64,000 bases of DNA from the NCBI RefSeq assembly GCF_900454495.1, contig NZ_UGSI01000001.1:1798001-1862000 (forward strand). The letters are read 5' to 3'. Numbering within the stretch: the stretch's first letter is position 1; each line of letters begins with the position of its first letter. Made by a program: the position numbers and the translations under genes. The notes beneath the pieces were generated by a model. It made no database searches. It was not told the origin of the DNA and saw only the letters and a list, made by a program, of their open reading frames with translations. Origin of the DNA: Paenibacillus macerans (GTDB taxonomy: Bacteria > Bacillota > Bacilli > Paenibacillales > Paenibacillaceae). Below are positions 34,772-44,541 of this stretch, piece by piece.

Positions 34772-34816
34772 CTTTCATCCTAAGTTTGTCAATCTAAACT
34801 AACGGGGAGATTCTAT

Positions 34817-35692
34817 ATGAATGTACTCAAGGACAAAAAGGCATGGCTCATATTTATCACGCCCGCCCTGCTGTTTTATTTGGGAACCGTCTTTGTCCCG
34901 ATCATTCAGTCGCTGAACTACGGGTTTCAAGATTGGAACGGAATCAAGGACGCCAAGTATATTGGGCTGGGCAATTACATCAAGATGTTCCATGACCCTT
35001 ATTTCTGGAATTCCGTGCAAAACAACCTGGTGTACGTCGTCATCGTCGTGCTGATGCAAGTGTTCATCGGGCTGTTTTTCGCGCTGCTGCTCTCTTACGT
35101 CAAAAAAGGAGCCGGCATTTTCAGAACGTTGTATTATTTGCCGGCCGTTGTGGTCACCGTCGCCATCGCCCAGATGTTCCGCAACTTCTATTCCCTGCAG
35201 CCGCTGGGCCTGCTCAACATGTTCCTGGGATGGATCGGGCTCGGCCACTTGCAAAACGCCTGGTTATCCGATCCGCACACCGCGCTGATCGCCGTATCCA
35301 TTCCCGAAGGCTGGCGCTTTACGGGGATGTACATGGTGATTTTTTACGCGGCGCTGATCGCGATTCCGAAAGAAGTCGAGGAAGCCGCCACCATCGATGG
35401 TGTGAACGGCTGGCAGTTGATCCGTTATATCAAATTGCCGAGCATCAAGCATGTGCTGAGCCTGGCTCTCATTATGTGCACCACCGGGGCGCTGCGGGGT
35501 TTCGATATCCCGTATATCATCGGTGTCCCGGGTTCGACAACCGAGTTGGTCACAACTTATATGTACAAAAAAGCGTTCTCCACCATCCAATACGGCTACG
35601 GCAGCGCGATCGCCGTATTTATCGTCATCGAAAGCCTGCTTGCCGTCCTGATCATCCGGGCCATATTTAATTCCAGGAAAGGAGAAGCGTAA
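34817..35692 (+). CDS. Sugar ABC transporter permease, MalF type
   Basis: 291 residues with six membrane segments (AWLIFITPALLFYLGTVFVPIIQSL at the N-terminus) and the EAA loop EEAATIDGVNGWQLIRYIKLPSIKHV. The start follows GGGGAG. Three bases separate its stop codon from the next permease gene. Needs an ATPase from elsewhere (MsmX type). It belongs to the importer of the LacI-controlled GH32/GH172 operon. Confidence 0.9.
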   Translation: MNVLKDKKAWLIFITPALLFYLGTVFVPIIQSLNYGFQDWNGIKDAKYIGLGNYIKMFHDPYFWNSVQNNLVYVVIVVLMQVFIGLFFALLLSYVKKGAGIFRTLYYLPAVVVTVAIAQMFRNFYSLQPLGLLNMFLGWIGLGHLQNAWLSDPHTALIAVSIPEGWRFTGMYMVIFYAALIAIPKEVEEAATIDGVNGWQLIRYIKLPSIKHVLSLALIMCTTGALRGFDIPYIIGVPGSTTELVTTYMYKKAFSTIQYGYGSAIAVFIVIESLLAVLIIRAIFNSRKGEA

Positions 35693-35695
35693 CCC

Positions 35696-36529
35696 ATGAA
35701 ATCCAAAAAAACGGCTTTGTCCTTCCTGCTGTATTTTATTGTGATCGCAATCCTGATCGTGCAAATCTATCCGGTGGTGTGGCTGATGTTGTCCAGCTTC
35801 AAATCGAGCATCGAATTGACGACAAAGCCGTTTTCGCTGCCGACGGTATGGTCGTTTGCCAACTATGCCGACGTATTTCGGGAAAGTGACCTGCTGCTGT
35901 ATATCAAAAACACCGCCATCGTCACCTTCAGCTGTCTGGTGCTGATCATCTTCCTCAGCGCAACGGCGGGCTTTGCCCTCGTCAAAATGAATTTCAAGCT
36001 GAATTCGAAGCTGCTGTTGTTCTTTACGGTCGGGATCATGATTCCGATTCAGGTCACTTTGATCCCGCTGTTTATTATGTACAAAGATTTCGGGCTGCTG
36101 AACTCGTATCTGGCGCTGATCCTGCCGCAAGTCGGCTTTGCCCTGCCGTTGTCGATTTTGATTTTCACCAGTTTTTACAGCTATGTGCCGAATGAATTGA
36201 TCGAAGCCGCCGTCATCGACGGATGCAACATTTATCAAGTGTTTTATAAAATCATTTCACCGCTGACCATCAACACGACGGTTACGGTCGCCTCGATCAA
36301 CTTCATTTTCATTTGGAACGATTTTATTTTTTCCAACACCTTTACGAACGACAAGCAATACAAAACGATCGCCGTCGGGCTTCAGGAATTCATCGGGGCG
36401 TTTGGCGCGACGGATTGGGGCCAGACGTTTGCGGCCATCAGCATCAGCATCATCCCGATCATCATCACATACTTGTTCCTGAACAAATACGTGATGGCCG
36501 GCGTGTCCGACGGAGCGGTTAAAGGATAA
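35696..36529 (+). CDS. Sugar ABC transporter permease, MalG type
   Basis: 277 residues, six membrane segments (ALSFLLYFIVIAILIVQIYPVVWLML first), and the EAA loop IEAAVIDGCNIYQVFYKIISPLTINT. Preceded by AAGGAG within the end of the MalF-type gene. Together with it, forms the channel of the second importer in the island. Confidence 0.9.
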   Translation: MKSKKTALSFLLYFIVIAILIVQIYPVVWLMLSSFKSSIELTTKPFSLPTVWSFANYADVFRESDLLLYIKNTAIVTFSCLVLIIFLSATAGFALVKMNFKLNSKLLLFFTVGIMIPIQVTLIPLFIMYKDFGLLNSYLALILPQVGFALPLSILIFTSFYSYVPNELIEAAVIDGCNIYQVFYKIISPLTINTTVTVASINFIFIWNDFIFSNTFTNDKQYKTIAVGLQEFIGAFGATDWGQTFAAISISIIPIIITYLFLNKYVMAGVSDGAVKG

Positions 36530-36558
36530 GAGGATAGTAGGATAAGGAGAGATCAACC

Positions 36559-37647
36559 ATGCAATCGATGAACCAATTGTTTGGCAGAATGAACGGAAAA
36601 AGCAGAGCGATCACGGCGGAAAATCCGCGCGGCCTGAAAGGCGAAGGCGGGAAAGCCGCCGGCCCCTTGGGCGTCGCCCGGAAGGGCAAAGCCTTTATCC
36701 CGCTGGCTCAGGGCGAAACCGCCACGCTCGTTGATATCGAAGGCCCCGGCATCATCCAGCACATCTGGATGACCGTGACCGACCAGACCGAAGCCGGCTG
36801 GTTCGTGTTGCGCGACCTGGTGCTGCGGATGTATTGGGACGGTGAAGAATCGCCGTCCGTGGAAGTTCCGCTGGGCGATTTCTTCTGCAATGGCTTCGGG
36901 GCCAGAGCGGTCGTCAACTCCATGCCGATTGTGGTCAACCCGGTCGGCGGCATGAACAGTTACTTTGCGATGCCTTTCCAAAAATCCGCCAAAGTAACGG
37001 TAACGAATGAGCATCCTCAAGAGATCGAGGCGTTTTTCTACCAGTTTGATTATATGCTGGTCGATGAGCTTGCGGAGGATACGGAATATTTTCACGCCCA
37101 GTTCCGCCGGGAAAATCCGACCAAGCTCAAGCAGGATTATACAATTGTAGATGGAATTAAAGGAAGAGGGAAATACATTGGCACCTATATGGCCTGGACC
37201 TCGCTGTCCCGATATTGGTACGGCGAAGGGGAAGTGAAATTTTACCTTGATGGCGACCGGGATTGGCCGACGATCTGCGGCACGGGGACCGAGGATTACT
37301 TCGGCGGCGCCTGGGGTTTCGTGAAATACGACAACGGCAACCCGGTTGAAGAGCAGACGTACTCCACCCCATTCATGGGTTTCCCGTATTTTGCGGTAAA
37401 AGATACGACAAGAGCGCATATTTACGATGGAGCGGCTTGTCCGATGCGCGGCTTCTATCGTTGGCATATACTTGACCCCATTTTGTTTGAAGAAGATTTG
37501 CGGGTCACCGTTCAACAGATCGGGCATGACGGAAAAGCGTTGTTCGAAAGAAGCGATGACATAAGCTCCGTATGTTACTGGTACCAGACCGAGCCGCACC
37601 AAGCGTTTCCCGCCCTGCCCGGCGTATTGGAAAGACGTCCGCGCTAA
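36559..37647 (+). CDS. GH172 (DUF2961) glycosidase, second paralogue
   Basis: 362 residues. It carries GIIQHIWMT, VPLGDFFCNGFG, GEGEVKFYLDGD (222-233) and CGTGTEDYFGGAWG (240-253), and shares the same core motifs as the protein at 22487 although overall similarity is moderate. No signal peptide. Family knowledge: GH172 members split alpha-fructofuranosyl linkages as in difructose dianhydrides, or alpha-D-arabinofuranosides. Placed in one operon with a GH32-like enzyme and a LacI regulator, it fits an intracellular pathway for an imported fructose oligomer. The distance between the two GH172 sequences suggests different linkages or substrates. Confidence 0.85.
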   Translation: MQSMNQLFGRMNGKSRAITAENPRGLKGEGGKAAGPLGVARKGKAFIPLAQGETATLVDIEGPGIIQHIWMTVTDQTEAGWFVLRDLVLRMYWDGEESPSVEVPLGDFFCNGFGARAVVNSMPIVVNPVGGMNSYFAMPFQKSAKVTVTNEHPQEIEAFFYQFDYMLVDELAEDTEYFHAQFRRENPTKLKQDYTIVDGIKGRGKYIGTYMAWTSLSRYWYGEGEVKFYLDGDRDWPTICGTGTEDYFGGAWGFVKYDNGNPVEEQTYSTPFMGFPYFAVKDTTRAHIYDGAACPMRGFYRWHILDPILFEEDLRVTVQQIGHDGKALFERSDDISSVCYWYQTEPHQAFPALPGVLERRPR

Positions 37648-37692
37648 TCAGGGCGAAATTTTCGCAATTCATATAGAAGCAGGGGTTTAAAA

Positions 37693-38691
37693 ATGGCTAA
37701 AAAAAGGGTTACTTTAGTTCAAGTCGCAAAAGACGCGGGCGTATCGCCCGCGACGGTCTCCCATTTTCTGAACGGTAACTTTCAGAAGATGGGCGCGGAG
37801 ACGAAGGAAAAAATCAGTCTCTCGATCAATAAGTTAGGTTATCAAGTGAACCCGGTGGCCAAAAGCCTTATCACCGGCAGAATGCACACGATCGGGCTCG
37901 TCTTGTCCGACAGCACCTATGACGGAGACGGTTACTTTGAGGACTTATACTTCCTCCATTTTGCCAAAGTCATCAAGCAGCAGTTAAAGGCCTTGGGATA
38001 TAAAATTATCCTGCTCGACTTTGAAGAAATATTCATGAATATCCAGATGGTCGACGGAATCATCGTCAAAGCGACCTTGGACACGGAAAAATTCATGCCC
38101 AAATTAATGGACCTCAACGTGCCGGTCATTACGGTAGGACGCCACAACTTATCCTACGGAGCGCATGTGCTGCGCGTCAACGACTATCAGAGCGGTCAAA
38201 CCGGGGTAAACCATTTGTTATCCCGCGGCTATGACAAGCTGGTCATTTTGACTTATCCGCACGGCCATGTTCCCGGTTTCGACGACCGGCTGAACGGAGC
38301 CAGCGAAACCTTGCAGCAAAACGGCAAGCTGCCAACCGTCATCACCGGCGATATGACGGAAACTTTCGGATACGATACCGTGATGAACCTGGCCAAAAGC
38401 AACCAGCTGCCGCAAGCTTTGTTTTGTTTAAACGACATCTCCGCCATCGGGGCGTTAAAGGCCTGCAAGGATTTGAACCTGGCCGTCCCGGATCAGCTTG
38501 CCGTGCTGGGCGTCGACGATATGCCGACCGTCTCCGAGCTGCTGAGCCTATCGACGATCCGGCACCCCATCAACGAATTGGCCGAGGCCGCTTCCAAGCT
38601 GATGATCGAATCCATTGAAACCGACGGCCAGCGCCTCGATCCTGTCGAAGAAGTGTTCCCGACGGAACTGATGGTTCGGCGCACCAGTTGA
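37693..38691 (+). CDS. LacI/GalR family transcriptional regulator
   Basis: 332 residues. The N-terminal HTH is VTLVQVAKDAGVSPATVSHFLNG with the hinge helix INKLGYQVNPVAKSL. The periplasmic-binding-like sugar domain has its typical ending (VLGVDDMPTVSELLSLSTIRHPINELAEAASKLM). It is the last gene of the operon starting at 31675 and is followed by a strong terminator. It most likely binds GTAAAACGTTTTAC at 31644 and the related site at 31532, repressing the operon and perhaps the ROK gene until a fructose-derived inducer appears. Confidence 0.9.
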   Translation: MAKKRVTLVQVAKDAGVSPATVSHFLNGNFQKMGAETKEKISLSINKLGYQVNPVAKSLITGRMHTIGLVLSDSTYDGDGYFEDLYFLHFAKVIKQQLKALGYKIILLDFEEIFMNIQMVDGIIVKATLDTEKFMPKLMDLNVPVITVGRHNLSYGAHVLRVNDYQSGQTGVNHLLSRGYDKLVILTYPHGHVPGFDDRLNGASETLQQNGKLPTVITGDMTETFGYDTVMNLAKSNQLPQALFCLNDISAIGALKACKDLNLAVPDQLAVLGVDDMPTVSELLSLSTIRHPINELAEAASKLMIESIETDGQRLDPVEEVFPTELMVRRTS

Positions 38692-38726
38692 TATTTGAAT
38701 ACATCTCGGCCAGATCATTCAAAAAA

Positions 38727-38764
38727 ACCGAGCAGGGGATACCGTTATCCCCTGCTCGGTTTTT
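38727..38764. terminator. Strong intrinsic terminator, bidirectional
   Basis: ACCGAGCAGGGGATA (38727-38741) and its exact complement (38746-38760) form a 15-bp stem with a four-base loop. As precede and Ts follow. Ends both the LacI-terminated operon and the converging degV-like gene. Confidence 0.92.
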
Positions 38765-38808
38765 ACCAGAATTGTATTTCGACAAATATTCGATTGCCAA
38801 AATCAACG

Positions 38809-39675
38809 CTAAACGGAACCTTTCAGCAAATAACTGACCGCGATCGTATTCGGGCCGGTATGCGAACCTATCGCACATCCCCCTTCAATTACAGCCACTT
38901 CCTTGAAATGAATATGGTCGAGCAAATGAGAGCGAACCCTTTCTGCCATTTTCTCCGCCAGCATTTGACCGATGATCACCAGGTTCGGACAAATCCGGTT
39001 TTTTTGACTGACTACTTTTTGCAAAATCGGCTCCAGCGCCTTTTCCATTTTACCACGGTATTTTTGAACGGAACGAACCTCGCCCTTAACGATGTTTAAG
39101 ACTGGACGCACTTTCAGCACATTGCCGATGAGATGTTGTAAACTGGTAACGCGGCCTCCCTTATGCAGATAATCCAACCTATCCACCAGGATTTCGATCT
39201 TGACCTTCTCTCTCACATTCTCTATATCCCCGATTACTTCATTTAGGGGCTGCCCGGCTTCAAGCGCACGTGCGGCACGAATAACCAACAAGGCATAGCT
39301 GGCTGATAGGTGCATGGAATCCACGATGTGTACCCGTCCGGCCGGGAATTCTCTGGCTGCTATATGTGCGTTTTGATTGGTGGAAGATACCTTGGAAGAC
39401 ATGCTGATATATAAAATATTTTTTCCGGCACTGATCTCTGGCTCGAAAATCCGGTAAAAATCCGCAGGGGACGGAGCAGCAGTTTTGGGAATAGTTCCTT
39501 CTTCCTCAACGCGACGGTATAATTCGGCTGTTGTTATCTCCAGGGTATCTTTATAGGTTTGACCCCCCAGGGTCACATAAAGCGGGACGATCCCGATATC
39601 GTATTGTTTGATCCAATGATTTGGAAGATCCGATGTGCTGTCGGCTATTAATTTTATGACATTCTTTACGCTCAT
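38809..39675 (-). CDS. DegV family fatty-acid-binding protein
   Basis: 288 residues from the ATG at 39675 (AAAGGGG upstream). It carries the family opening IADSTSDLP, PLYVTLGGQTYKDTLEITTAELYRRV, then TAAPSPADFYRIF and a C-terminal half with GSHTGPNTIAVSYL. DegV/FakB proteins bind a fatty acid and hand it to a kinase for phospholipid synthesis. No fatty-acid kinase gene is near. Unrelated in function to the sugar genes around it. Monocistronic. Confidence 0.9.
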   Translation of the reverse strand: MSVKNVIKLIADSTSDLPNHWIKQYDIGIVPLYVTLGGQTYKDTLEITTAELYRRVEEEGTIPKTAAPSPADFYRIFEPEISAGKNILYISMSSKVSSTNQNAHIAAREFPAGRVHIVDSMHLSASYALLVIRAARALEAGQPLNEVIGDIENVREKVKIEILVDRLDYLHKGGRVTSLQHLIGNVLKVRPVLNIVKGEVRSVQKYRGKMEKALEPILQKVVSQKNRICPNLVIIGQMLAEKMAERVRSHLLDHIHFKEVAVIEGGCAIGSHTGPNTIAVSYLLKGSV

Positions 39676-39838
39676 TACGTTATCCCCTTTCGATACTCGG
39701 CCCATACCCTCCTCGACCCTTGTATGTTCATTGTACTCTCGGACGGATAATGATACATCGTCCAAAAGGGTAGGCTCATTCCGTACTTTCGGGCAATAGT
39801 CCCTCATATACCATCAGAAAATCCATGTTATGCTCCCT

Positions 39839-40622
39839 TCAGCCAAGCTTGCCTCGGGGGATATCATACATTCTGGCACTCAACGCTATGTTATCATCTA
39901 CGTAAATTTCGCAAATCGATCCGTCTATGAACACTTTGATTTCGTAAGGACGATCGGGAATAAGTTCAATCGGACGTTCCAGCTCAACCTCTTAAGGGAA
40001 CGTTTTTCCGCCTTCTTCCGACTGCATAATCGCCCCCCGGAAGGTTAGGCGATTCCGCTGCGGTTCCAGGGTAACGTAATAGGCCGCATCCAACGTATCT
40101 TCCGTGCGCAGCATTAACCCTACACCTTGCGTTTGCCCGGAAAATGAGACGCTGGCGGAAATCTTGCATTGATCCGGCAATTCCTCCCGAGCCGTGCAGC
40201 CGGCAAAACCGTACGGGGACTCGCAGGAGAGATTGCGATCCGCAGCGAGCCAATCCCCCGTAATGCCTTGGAAATTTGCCGGAAGCGGATTCTTGAATGC
40301 CGCATCGACCGTGTCGGGTACTTTTACGGCAAGGGTACCGTCCGGTCGCTGAACGATTTCATGGACGATCAGGTTCCCGCCCCAATCCCAGGTGTGGTAG
40401 TCCTTGCCTCGGGATTTCGGAGGATTCCACCCGAACAAATCGTCGTCTTTCGTGGGATTCCATCCGAATAGATAGCGTTACTCCCCGTCGGACACCGATT
40501 TCGCCGCATAGAAGGCCCGGCCGTCGAAGGTATCCGGGGAGTCAGCCACGGTCCCTCCAGGGAACGGCTCATCCGGTAAAACCTACCCAGGCGTTCTCCG
40601 GCCGATAGAAAAATTCCCTCAT
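39839..40622 (-). pseudogene. Collapsed GH32-like gene
   Basis: Remnant of a paralogue of the gene at 31675. It still has GGGGAGGAAGG, an ATG at 40622 and the first codons (MREFFYRPENAWVG, compare MKKVFYKPQDGWVG). Sequence corresponding to about 200 residues, with the RDP and ECP motifs, is missing. The next recognisable part is MSRSLEGPWLTP, then in another frame PDTFDGRAFYAAKSVSDGE, an in-frame stop, and RYLFGWNPTKDDDLFGWNPP with a partial duplication. The C-terminal domain continues to another stop at 39992, beyond which VFIDGSICEIYVDDNIALSARMYDIPRGKLG is still readable. It cannot make a working enzyme. Confidence 0.85.
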
Positions 40623-40673
40623 CTTCCTTCCTCCCCAAGTTTCAAGTGATCAAAAGGCGCCGTTGGATTCATG

Positions 40674-42968
40674 TCAGGCGCTCCCTTCTTGCCAGATCGG
40701 CTTCATATCCCATACTTCCAGCGAGGTGACAGTCAGCTTGTCGTCACCCCAGACCTCAAGCCCCATGGCATCCTTACGGCTCGGATACACCCGGGTCGTC
40801 AGGCTTTTCAATCCGTTGGCATAGGCTTCGACCATGGAACGGTCCAAATAAAGGTGCAGCTTCAGATTCTCGCCCGGCAACTCCAGCTTGCCGCCCTGGA
40901 CCCCTCCGCAACTTTCCCCCGGATGCTGCGTCGTTTTCGTCCGATCGACCAAGAGCATCGATTGATTCGCATCATAATACAGCAGCGTTTCCTCTACTCC
41001 GTCCGGGGTGCGCCGGACCTTGATTCCGAATTTCCGGGCGCTGCCCGGCTCGATTTCCAATCGAATCTCAAGCATGTCGCCTTGAACCTCCCGGAGCCGT
41101 GCATTCGCTTCGGCGAGTGACTTGTCCCGAAGCGATAGACGCTTCTCTCCGCGCAGCGATTGCAATTCCTGGATCGGCTCGATTCCCAGCCGTCCGTCTT
41201 CCCGCAAATATACGCTCAGCGGCAAGCCGCCGTTATGGGCCCAACCTGACTGATACTCCAGCTCGGGCGTCCGATCGCCTTGGGCGATTGTAAAGATGAT
41301 TCTTCTACCGGTTTTCAGATCCACCATTCCGCTCGGGCCGGTAAAGTGGAAATCACCGACGTCAATCAGCTGCGGCTCCTCTTGATCAGGAACGAAGGTC
41401 AGATTTTCCTTGTCAAGCTGCCCGATCCAATAGAACACCTCGACATCCGCCCCCTTTCCCACCGGGCTGACCAGCAGAAGATGTTTATTCACCCCTTGCT
41501 TGTCGGCACCAAGAGGAAGAAAGACGGGAAGCTCCCATATAGGGCCAAGATAAGGAAACTTCTGCAGATCCGCTTGATAAAACGGCCCTTTGTACGTCCA
41601 ATTCAACATATCCTTTGAAGCAAACGCCAAGGCCGCTCCGCCTTCACCTTCGATTCCGGATCCGACCAGGGCATACCAGCCGTCATCGTCCTTCCAAACA
41701 AAGGGATCGCGGAAATCGCCGAATGCGCCCATGCCCTTTTTCTGCACGATGAGCGGCTCCGGATGTTTGACCCAGCGTACCAGTTCCGAGTCGCCATCCC
41801 GGGAGTAGGTGCTTCGGGCCAGCGCCACGCTCTGGTTTGGCGAAGCGCTGTCATTGCCCGCCGTAAAGAACAAGACCGGCAGGCCGTCCGCATCATAGGC
41901 CGCGCTTCCCGACCAGATCCCGTCCGGTGCAAGCCCATCCTTCTCCGGCGCGAGCGCCACAGGAAGGTCGCGCCAATGCACCAGGTCTTCACTTACCCAA
42001 TGTCCCCAATGGATCTGATGAAAGAAAGGCCCAAGCGGGTTATGCTGATAAAATAAATGATATTTCCCTTCAAAATAGATCGGTGCATGCGGTTCGTTCA
42101 TCCAATGGGCCGGCGGGCTGACATGATATTGCGGTCTGTGCCGGTCCGCCAGCAAAGGCGTCCGGTCAAGCTTGATCTCATCGTATTTTAAGGACGGATG
42201 GACTCCTCCGTGGGTAGTATCCAACACTTCCCGATAAGCGGCGGCTACCTCCTCCGCGCTTAGGACCCGATTATAGATCTTAAGCTCGTCGATGATTCCG
42301 CTAAACATGTGCAGGCTGAATGCTCTCGCCAGCCGGCTGCTGTGATTGTTTTTACCGATGAGCAGGTCCATGTCCACAGCCTCGGCCAAGCGGGAACCGC
42401 ATGGCACGGGAGCCGAGGCGATTTCGCTGCCGTTCAAATACAGCTTCATTTCGCCCTGGTTTCCATCAAACACCGCACTAACGTAAGACCATTCATTTTT
42501 GGGCAGTTCATAGCCGTCAGGGGACCAAAGTTCTTTCCATTCGCCGCTTTCGAGCCCAAGTTGAAAGGACCAAGAGCCGTGACGGAACATGCCAAGCAGA
42601 TATCCTTGCTTGCTCTCCCCATTGTAGCGGTTTATGATCGCGGCCAGTTTCCCCCCTTCCCCCCATTCATACGAACGGGGCGCTACCCATACTCCAATGC
42701 TCAGCGCTGAAAGATATGCCGGCTCCCCGTCGGAATCGTCCTCATTTAACGAATGGGCAACATAAGTCGAGTAACCGTCGAACAGGAGTCCACTGCCCAA
42801 TACGCCCTGTCTCCACTGTGGGTCACGCGGTTCGGTAAACTCCGCTTGCTTAAATACGTATTGAATATCATCCCGGGTTTGGGATACGCTCTCCAAAGCT
42901 TTTGCTCCGGTTCCTTCGTCAAAAGCCCAATACATCATCAGCCCCTGGTTGTCGGGTACTTGGCTCAC
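40674..42968 (-). CDS. LamG-GH32 fusion glycoside hydrolase with altered nucleophile motif
   Basis: 764 residues. An N-terminal concanavalin/LamG jelly-roll (about 10-250, MMYWAFDEGTG to IIDELKIYNRVLSAEEVAAAYREV) precedes a GH32 propeller and beta-sandwich. Motifs: HWMNEPHAP instead of WMNDPNG, so Glu292 stands where the Asp nucleophile is expected; FRDPFVW (RDP 420-422); IWELP with the likely acid/base Glu479. No signal peptide. It starts at a GTG overlapping the stop of the canonical GH32 gene by four bases. Probably acts on imported fructan oligomers; the Glu may alter activity or be tolerated. Confidence 0.82.
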   Translation of the reverse strand: MSQVPDNQGLMMYWAFDEGTGAKALESVSQTRDDIQYVFKQAEFTEPRDPQWRQGVLGSGLLFDGYSTYVAHSLNEDDSDGEPAYLSALSIGVWVAPRSYEWGEGGKLAAIINRYNGESKQGYLLGMFRHGSWSFQLGLESGEWKELWSPDGYELPKNEWSYVSAVFDGNQGEMKLYLNGSEIASAPVPCGSRLAEAVDMDLLIGKNNHSSRLARAFSLHMFSGIIDELKIYNRVLSAEEVAAAYREVLDTTHGGVHPSLKYDEIKLDRTPLLADRHRPQYHVSPPAHWMNEPHAPIYFEGKYHLFYQHNPLGPFFHQIHWGHWVSEDLVHWRDLPVALAPEKDGLAPDGIWSGSAAYDADGLPVLFFTAGNDSASPNQSVALARSTYSRDGDSELVRWVKHPEPLIVQKKGMGAFGDFRDPFVWKDDDGWYALVGSGIEGEGGAALAFASKDMLNWTYKGPFYQADLQKFPYLGPIWELPVFLPLGADKQGVNKHLLLVSPVGKGADVEVFYWIGQLDKENLTFVPDQEEPQLIDVGDFHFTGPSGMVDLKTGRRIIFTIAQGDRTPELEYQSGWAHNGGLPLSVYLREDGRLGIEPIQELQSLRGEKRLSLRDKSLAEANARLREVQGDMLEIRLEIEPGSARKFGIKVRRTPDGVEETLLYYDANQSMLLVDRTKTTQHPGESCGGVQGGKLELPGENLKLHLYLDRSMVEAYANGLKSLTTRVYPSRKDAMGLEVWGDDKLTVTSLEVWDMKPIWQEGSA

Positions 42969-44518
42969 GCGTCATTCCCCCTTGAAGGCTGCTCAACGGC
43001 ACCATTAGGAAAAGGAACGGAATTCAGCGTATGGATATGAAGTGATTTCAATATAACCCGTCCCGAATTTGTGCTTATCCCAACACTCTCGATCGGAGCG
43101 TCAGGGAAAATCTGATCCGTCAGTACAACCAGTCCTCCATTTGCATACACTTCAACCGCATTGCGATCCAGCCAGATATGAAGCTTGATCTTTCCATTGT
43201 CCGGTGCCAGTCCGGCCCCATGCTCGCAAGCGAACGACGGATGGAAATCGGTCAAGCCCGAGTGCGAGCGGTCAATAAATAGCCATTCGCGCTCAGCATC
43301 GTAGCCGATCCTTGTTTCGCTTTTCCCGGAGGATTTCAAATGGATATGGACTCCGTTCCCGGACCGGATATCGATGTCCGCTTCAATTTCCAGCAAATCG
43401 TAGTTCGTCTGCAGCGTAAACGGCGCCTCCGGCATGACTGTGACATCCTCCCGGCTCATCGATGCTTGGCGCAGCTGTTCGACTTCCCGGACCGGCCTTT
43501 GCGTCAGCACCACCCCCTCGTCACGGCTCGTCAACGACAAGACCCGAGGCAACGTCATCGCGCCTCTCCAGGCCCCGGTTGGCGTCTCGCTGGCATATTT
43601 CCAGTTGCTCATCCATCCGATGATCACGCGGCGCCCGTCTTGCTCAGGCATATCCGACCAGGTCACCCCCGCATAGTTGTCTCGTCCATAATCCAGCCAC
43701 AAGATCCGATCCTCAGGATTGTCATTGATGAATGTATTTCCGTCGAACTCACCAATAAAATACTGCGTTCGCGATCCTTCCGGAACGGAAGGATTATCCC
43801 CAATGCTGATGATCAGCACCCATTTGGACCGCCCGCTGTCACCCATCGGCAATTCAAAGAGATCCGGGCATTCCCATACACCGTCATGCGATCCTTCCCC
43901 TTTGCCGAATTCGCCGGTTAGCGTCCATTCAAGTAAATTTTTCGACCCATAAAAACGAGCATGGTCTCCCGCCACAAGCACCATCACCCACCGCTCGCTT
44001 TGCGGGTGCCAGAACACTTTCGGATCTCGAAAGTCAATTAGTTCATCCTCGGCGAGAACCGGGTTCCCCTCATACTTGTGCCAAGTACGGCCTTTATCGC
44101 TGCTGTAAGCCAGGCTTTGCCGCTGGCGCGGCTGTCCGGTCTTTGGACAGGTATCCGCATGGGTAAAGATAGCGGCCAATCCATGCGAACCTTCGAACAG
44201 TCCGCTGCTGTTGTTCCAGTCCACCACGCAGCAGCCGGAAAAAATAGCCCCGTGCTCATCCGGGAACAAAGCGATCGGCCTATGCTCCCAATGGATCAAA
44301 TCCGGACTTACCGCATGTCCCCAATGCATCGGCCCCCATTTGTTGCTAAAGGGATGATGCTGATAAAACAGATGATATTCTCCTTCGTAATAGACCAATC
44401 CATTTGGATCGTTCATCCAGTAGGATGGAGTTGAAAAATGAAACCCCGGTCTGAATCTATCCTCATGATGCTGCCTATTTGACTCGATCATCGCGTTCAT
44501 CTTGTCTGTCGTCGGCAT
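42965..44518 (-). CDS. GH32 beta-fructosidase (levanase/inulinase/sucrase type)
   Basis: 517 residues from the ATG at 44518 (GGTGGGG upstream). All three catalytic motifs are intact: WMNDPNG with nucleophile Asp37, FRDP (163-166) and WECPD with acid/base Glu216. The C-terminal beta-sandwich is complete. No signal peptide, so it should hydrolyse fructose from imported oligosaccharides in the cytoplasm. It follows the binding-protein gene of the LplABC-like importer by 23 bases and is translationally coupled to the LamG-GH32 gene. Exo-fructosidase activity on inulin- or levan-type oligomers or sucrose is expected from the family; linkage preference cannot be read. Confidence 0.9.
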   Translation of the reverse strand: MPTTDKMNAMIESNRQHHEDRFRPGFHFSTPSYWMNDPNGLVYYEGEYHLFYQHHPFSNKWGPMHWGHAVSPDLIHWEHRPIALFPDEHGAIFSGCCVVDWNNSSGLFEGSHGLAAIFTHADTCPKTGQPRQRQSLAYSSDKGRTWHKYEGNPVLAEDELIDFRDPKVFWHPQSERWVMVLVAGDHARFYGSKNLLEWTLTGEFGKGEGSHDGVWECPDLFELPMGDSGRSKWVLIISIGDNPSVPEGSRTQYFIGEFDGNTFINDNPEDRILWLDYGRDNYAGVTWSDMPEQDGRRVIIGWMSNWKYASETPTGAWRGAMTLPRVLSLTSRDEGVVLTQRPVREVEQLRQASMSREDVTVMPEAPFTLQTNYDLLEIEADIDIRSGNGVHIHLKSSGKSETRIGYDAEREWLFIDRSHSGLTDFHPSFACEHGAGLAPDNGKIKLHIWLDRNAVEVYANGGLVVLTDQIFPDAPIESVGISTNSGRVILKSLHIHTLNSVPFPNGAVEQPSRGNDA

Positions 44519-44541
44519 ATTTCTCCCCACCTATCGATTGT

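Noticed and set aside
40369..40638. Separate 89-codon gene left of the LamG-GH32 gene
   Set aside because: It is one of the shifted frames of the collapsed GH32-like gene; only the segment MSRSLEGPWLTP belongs to the original protein.
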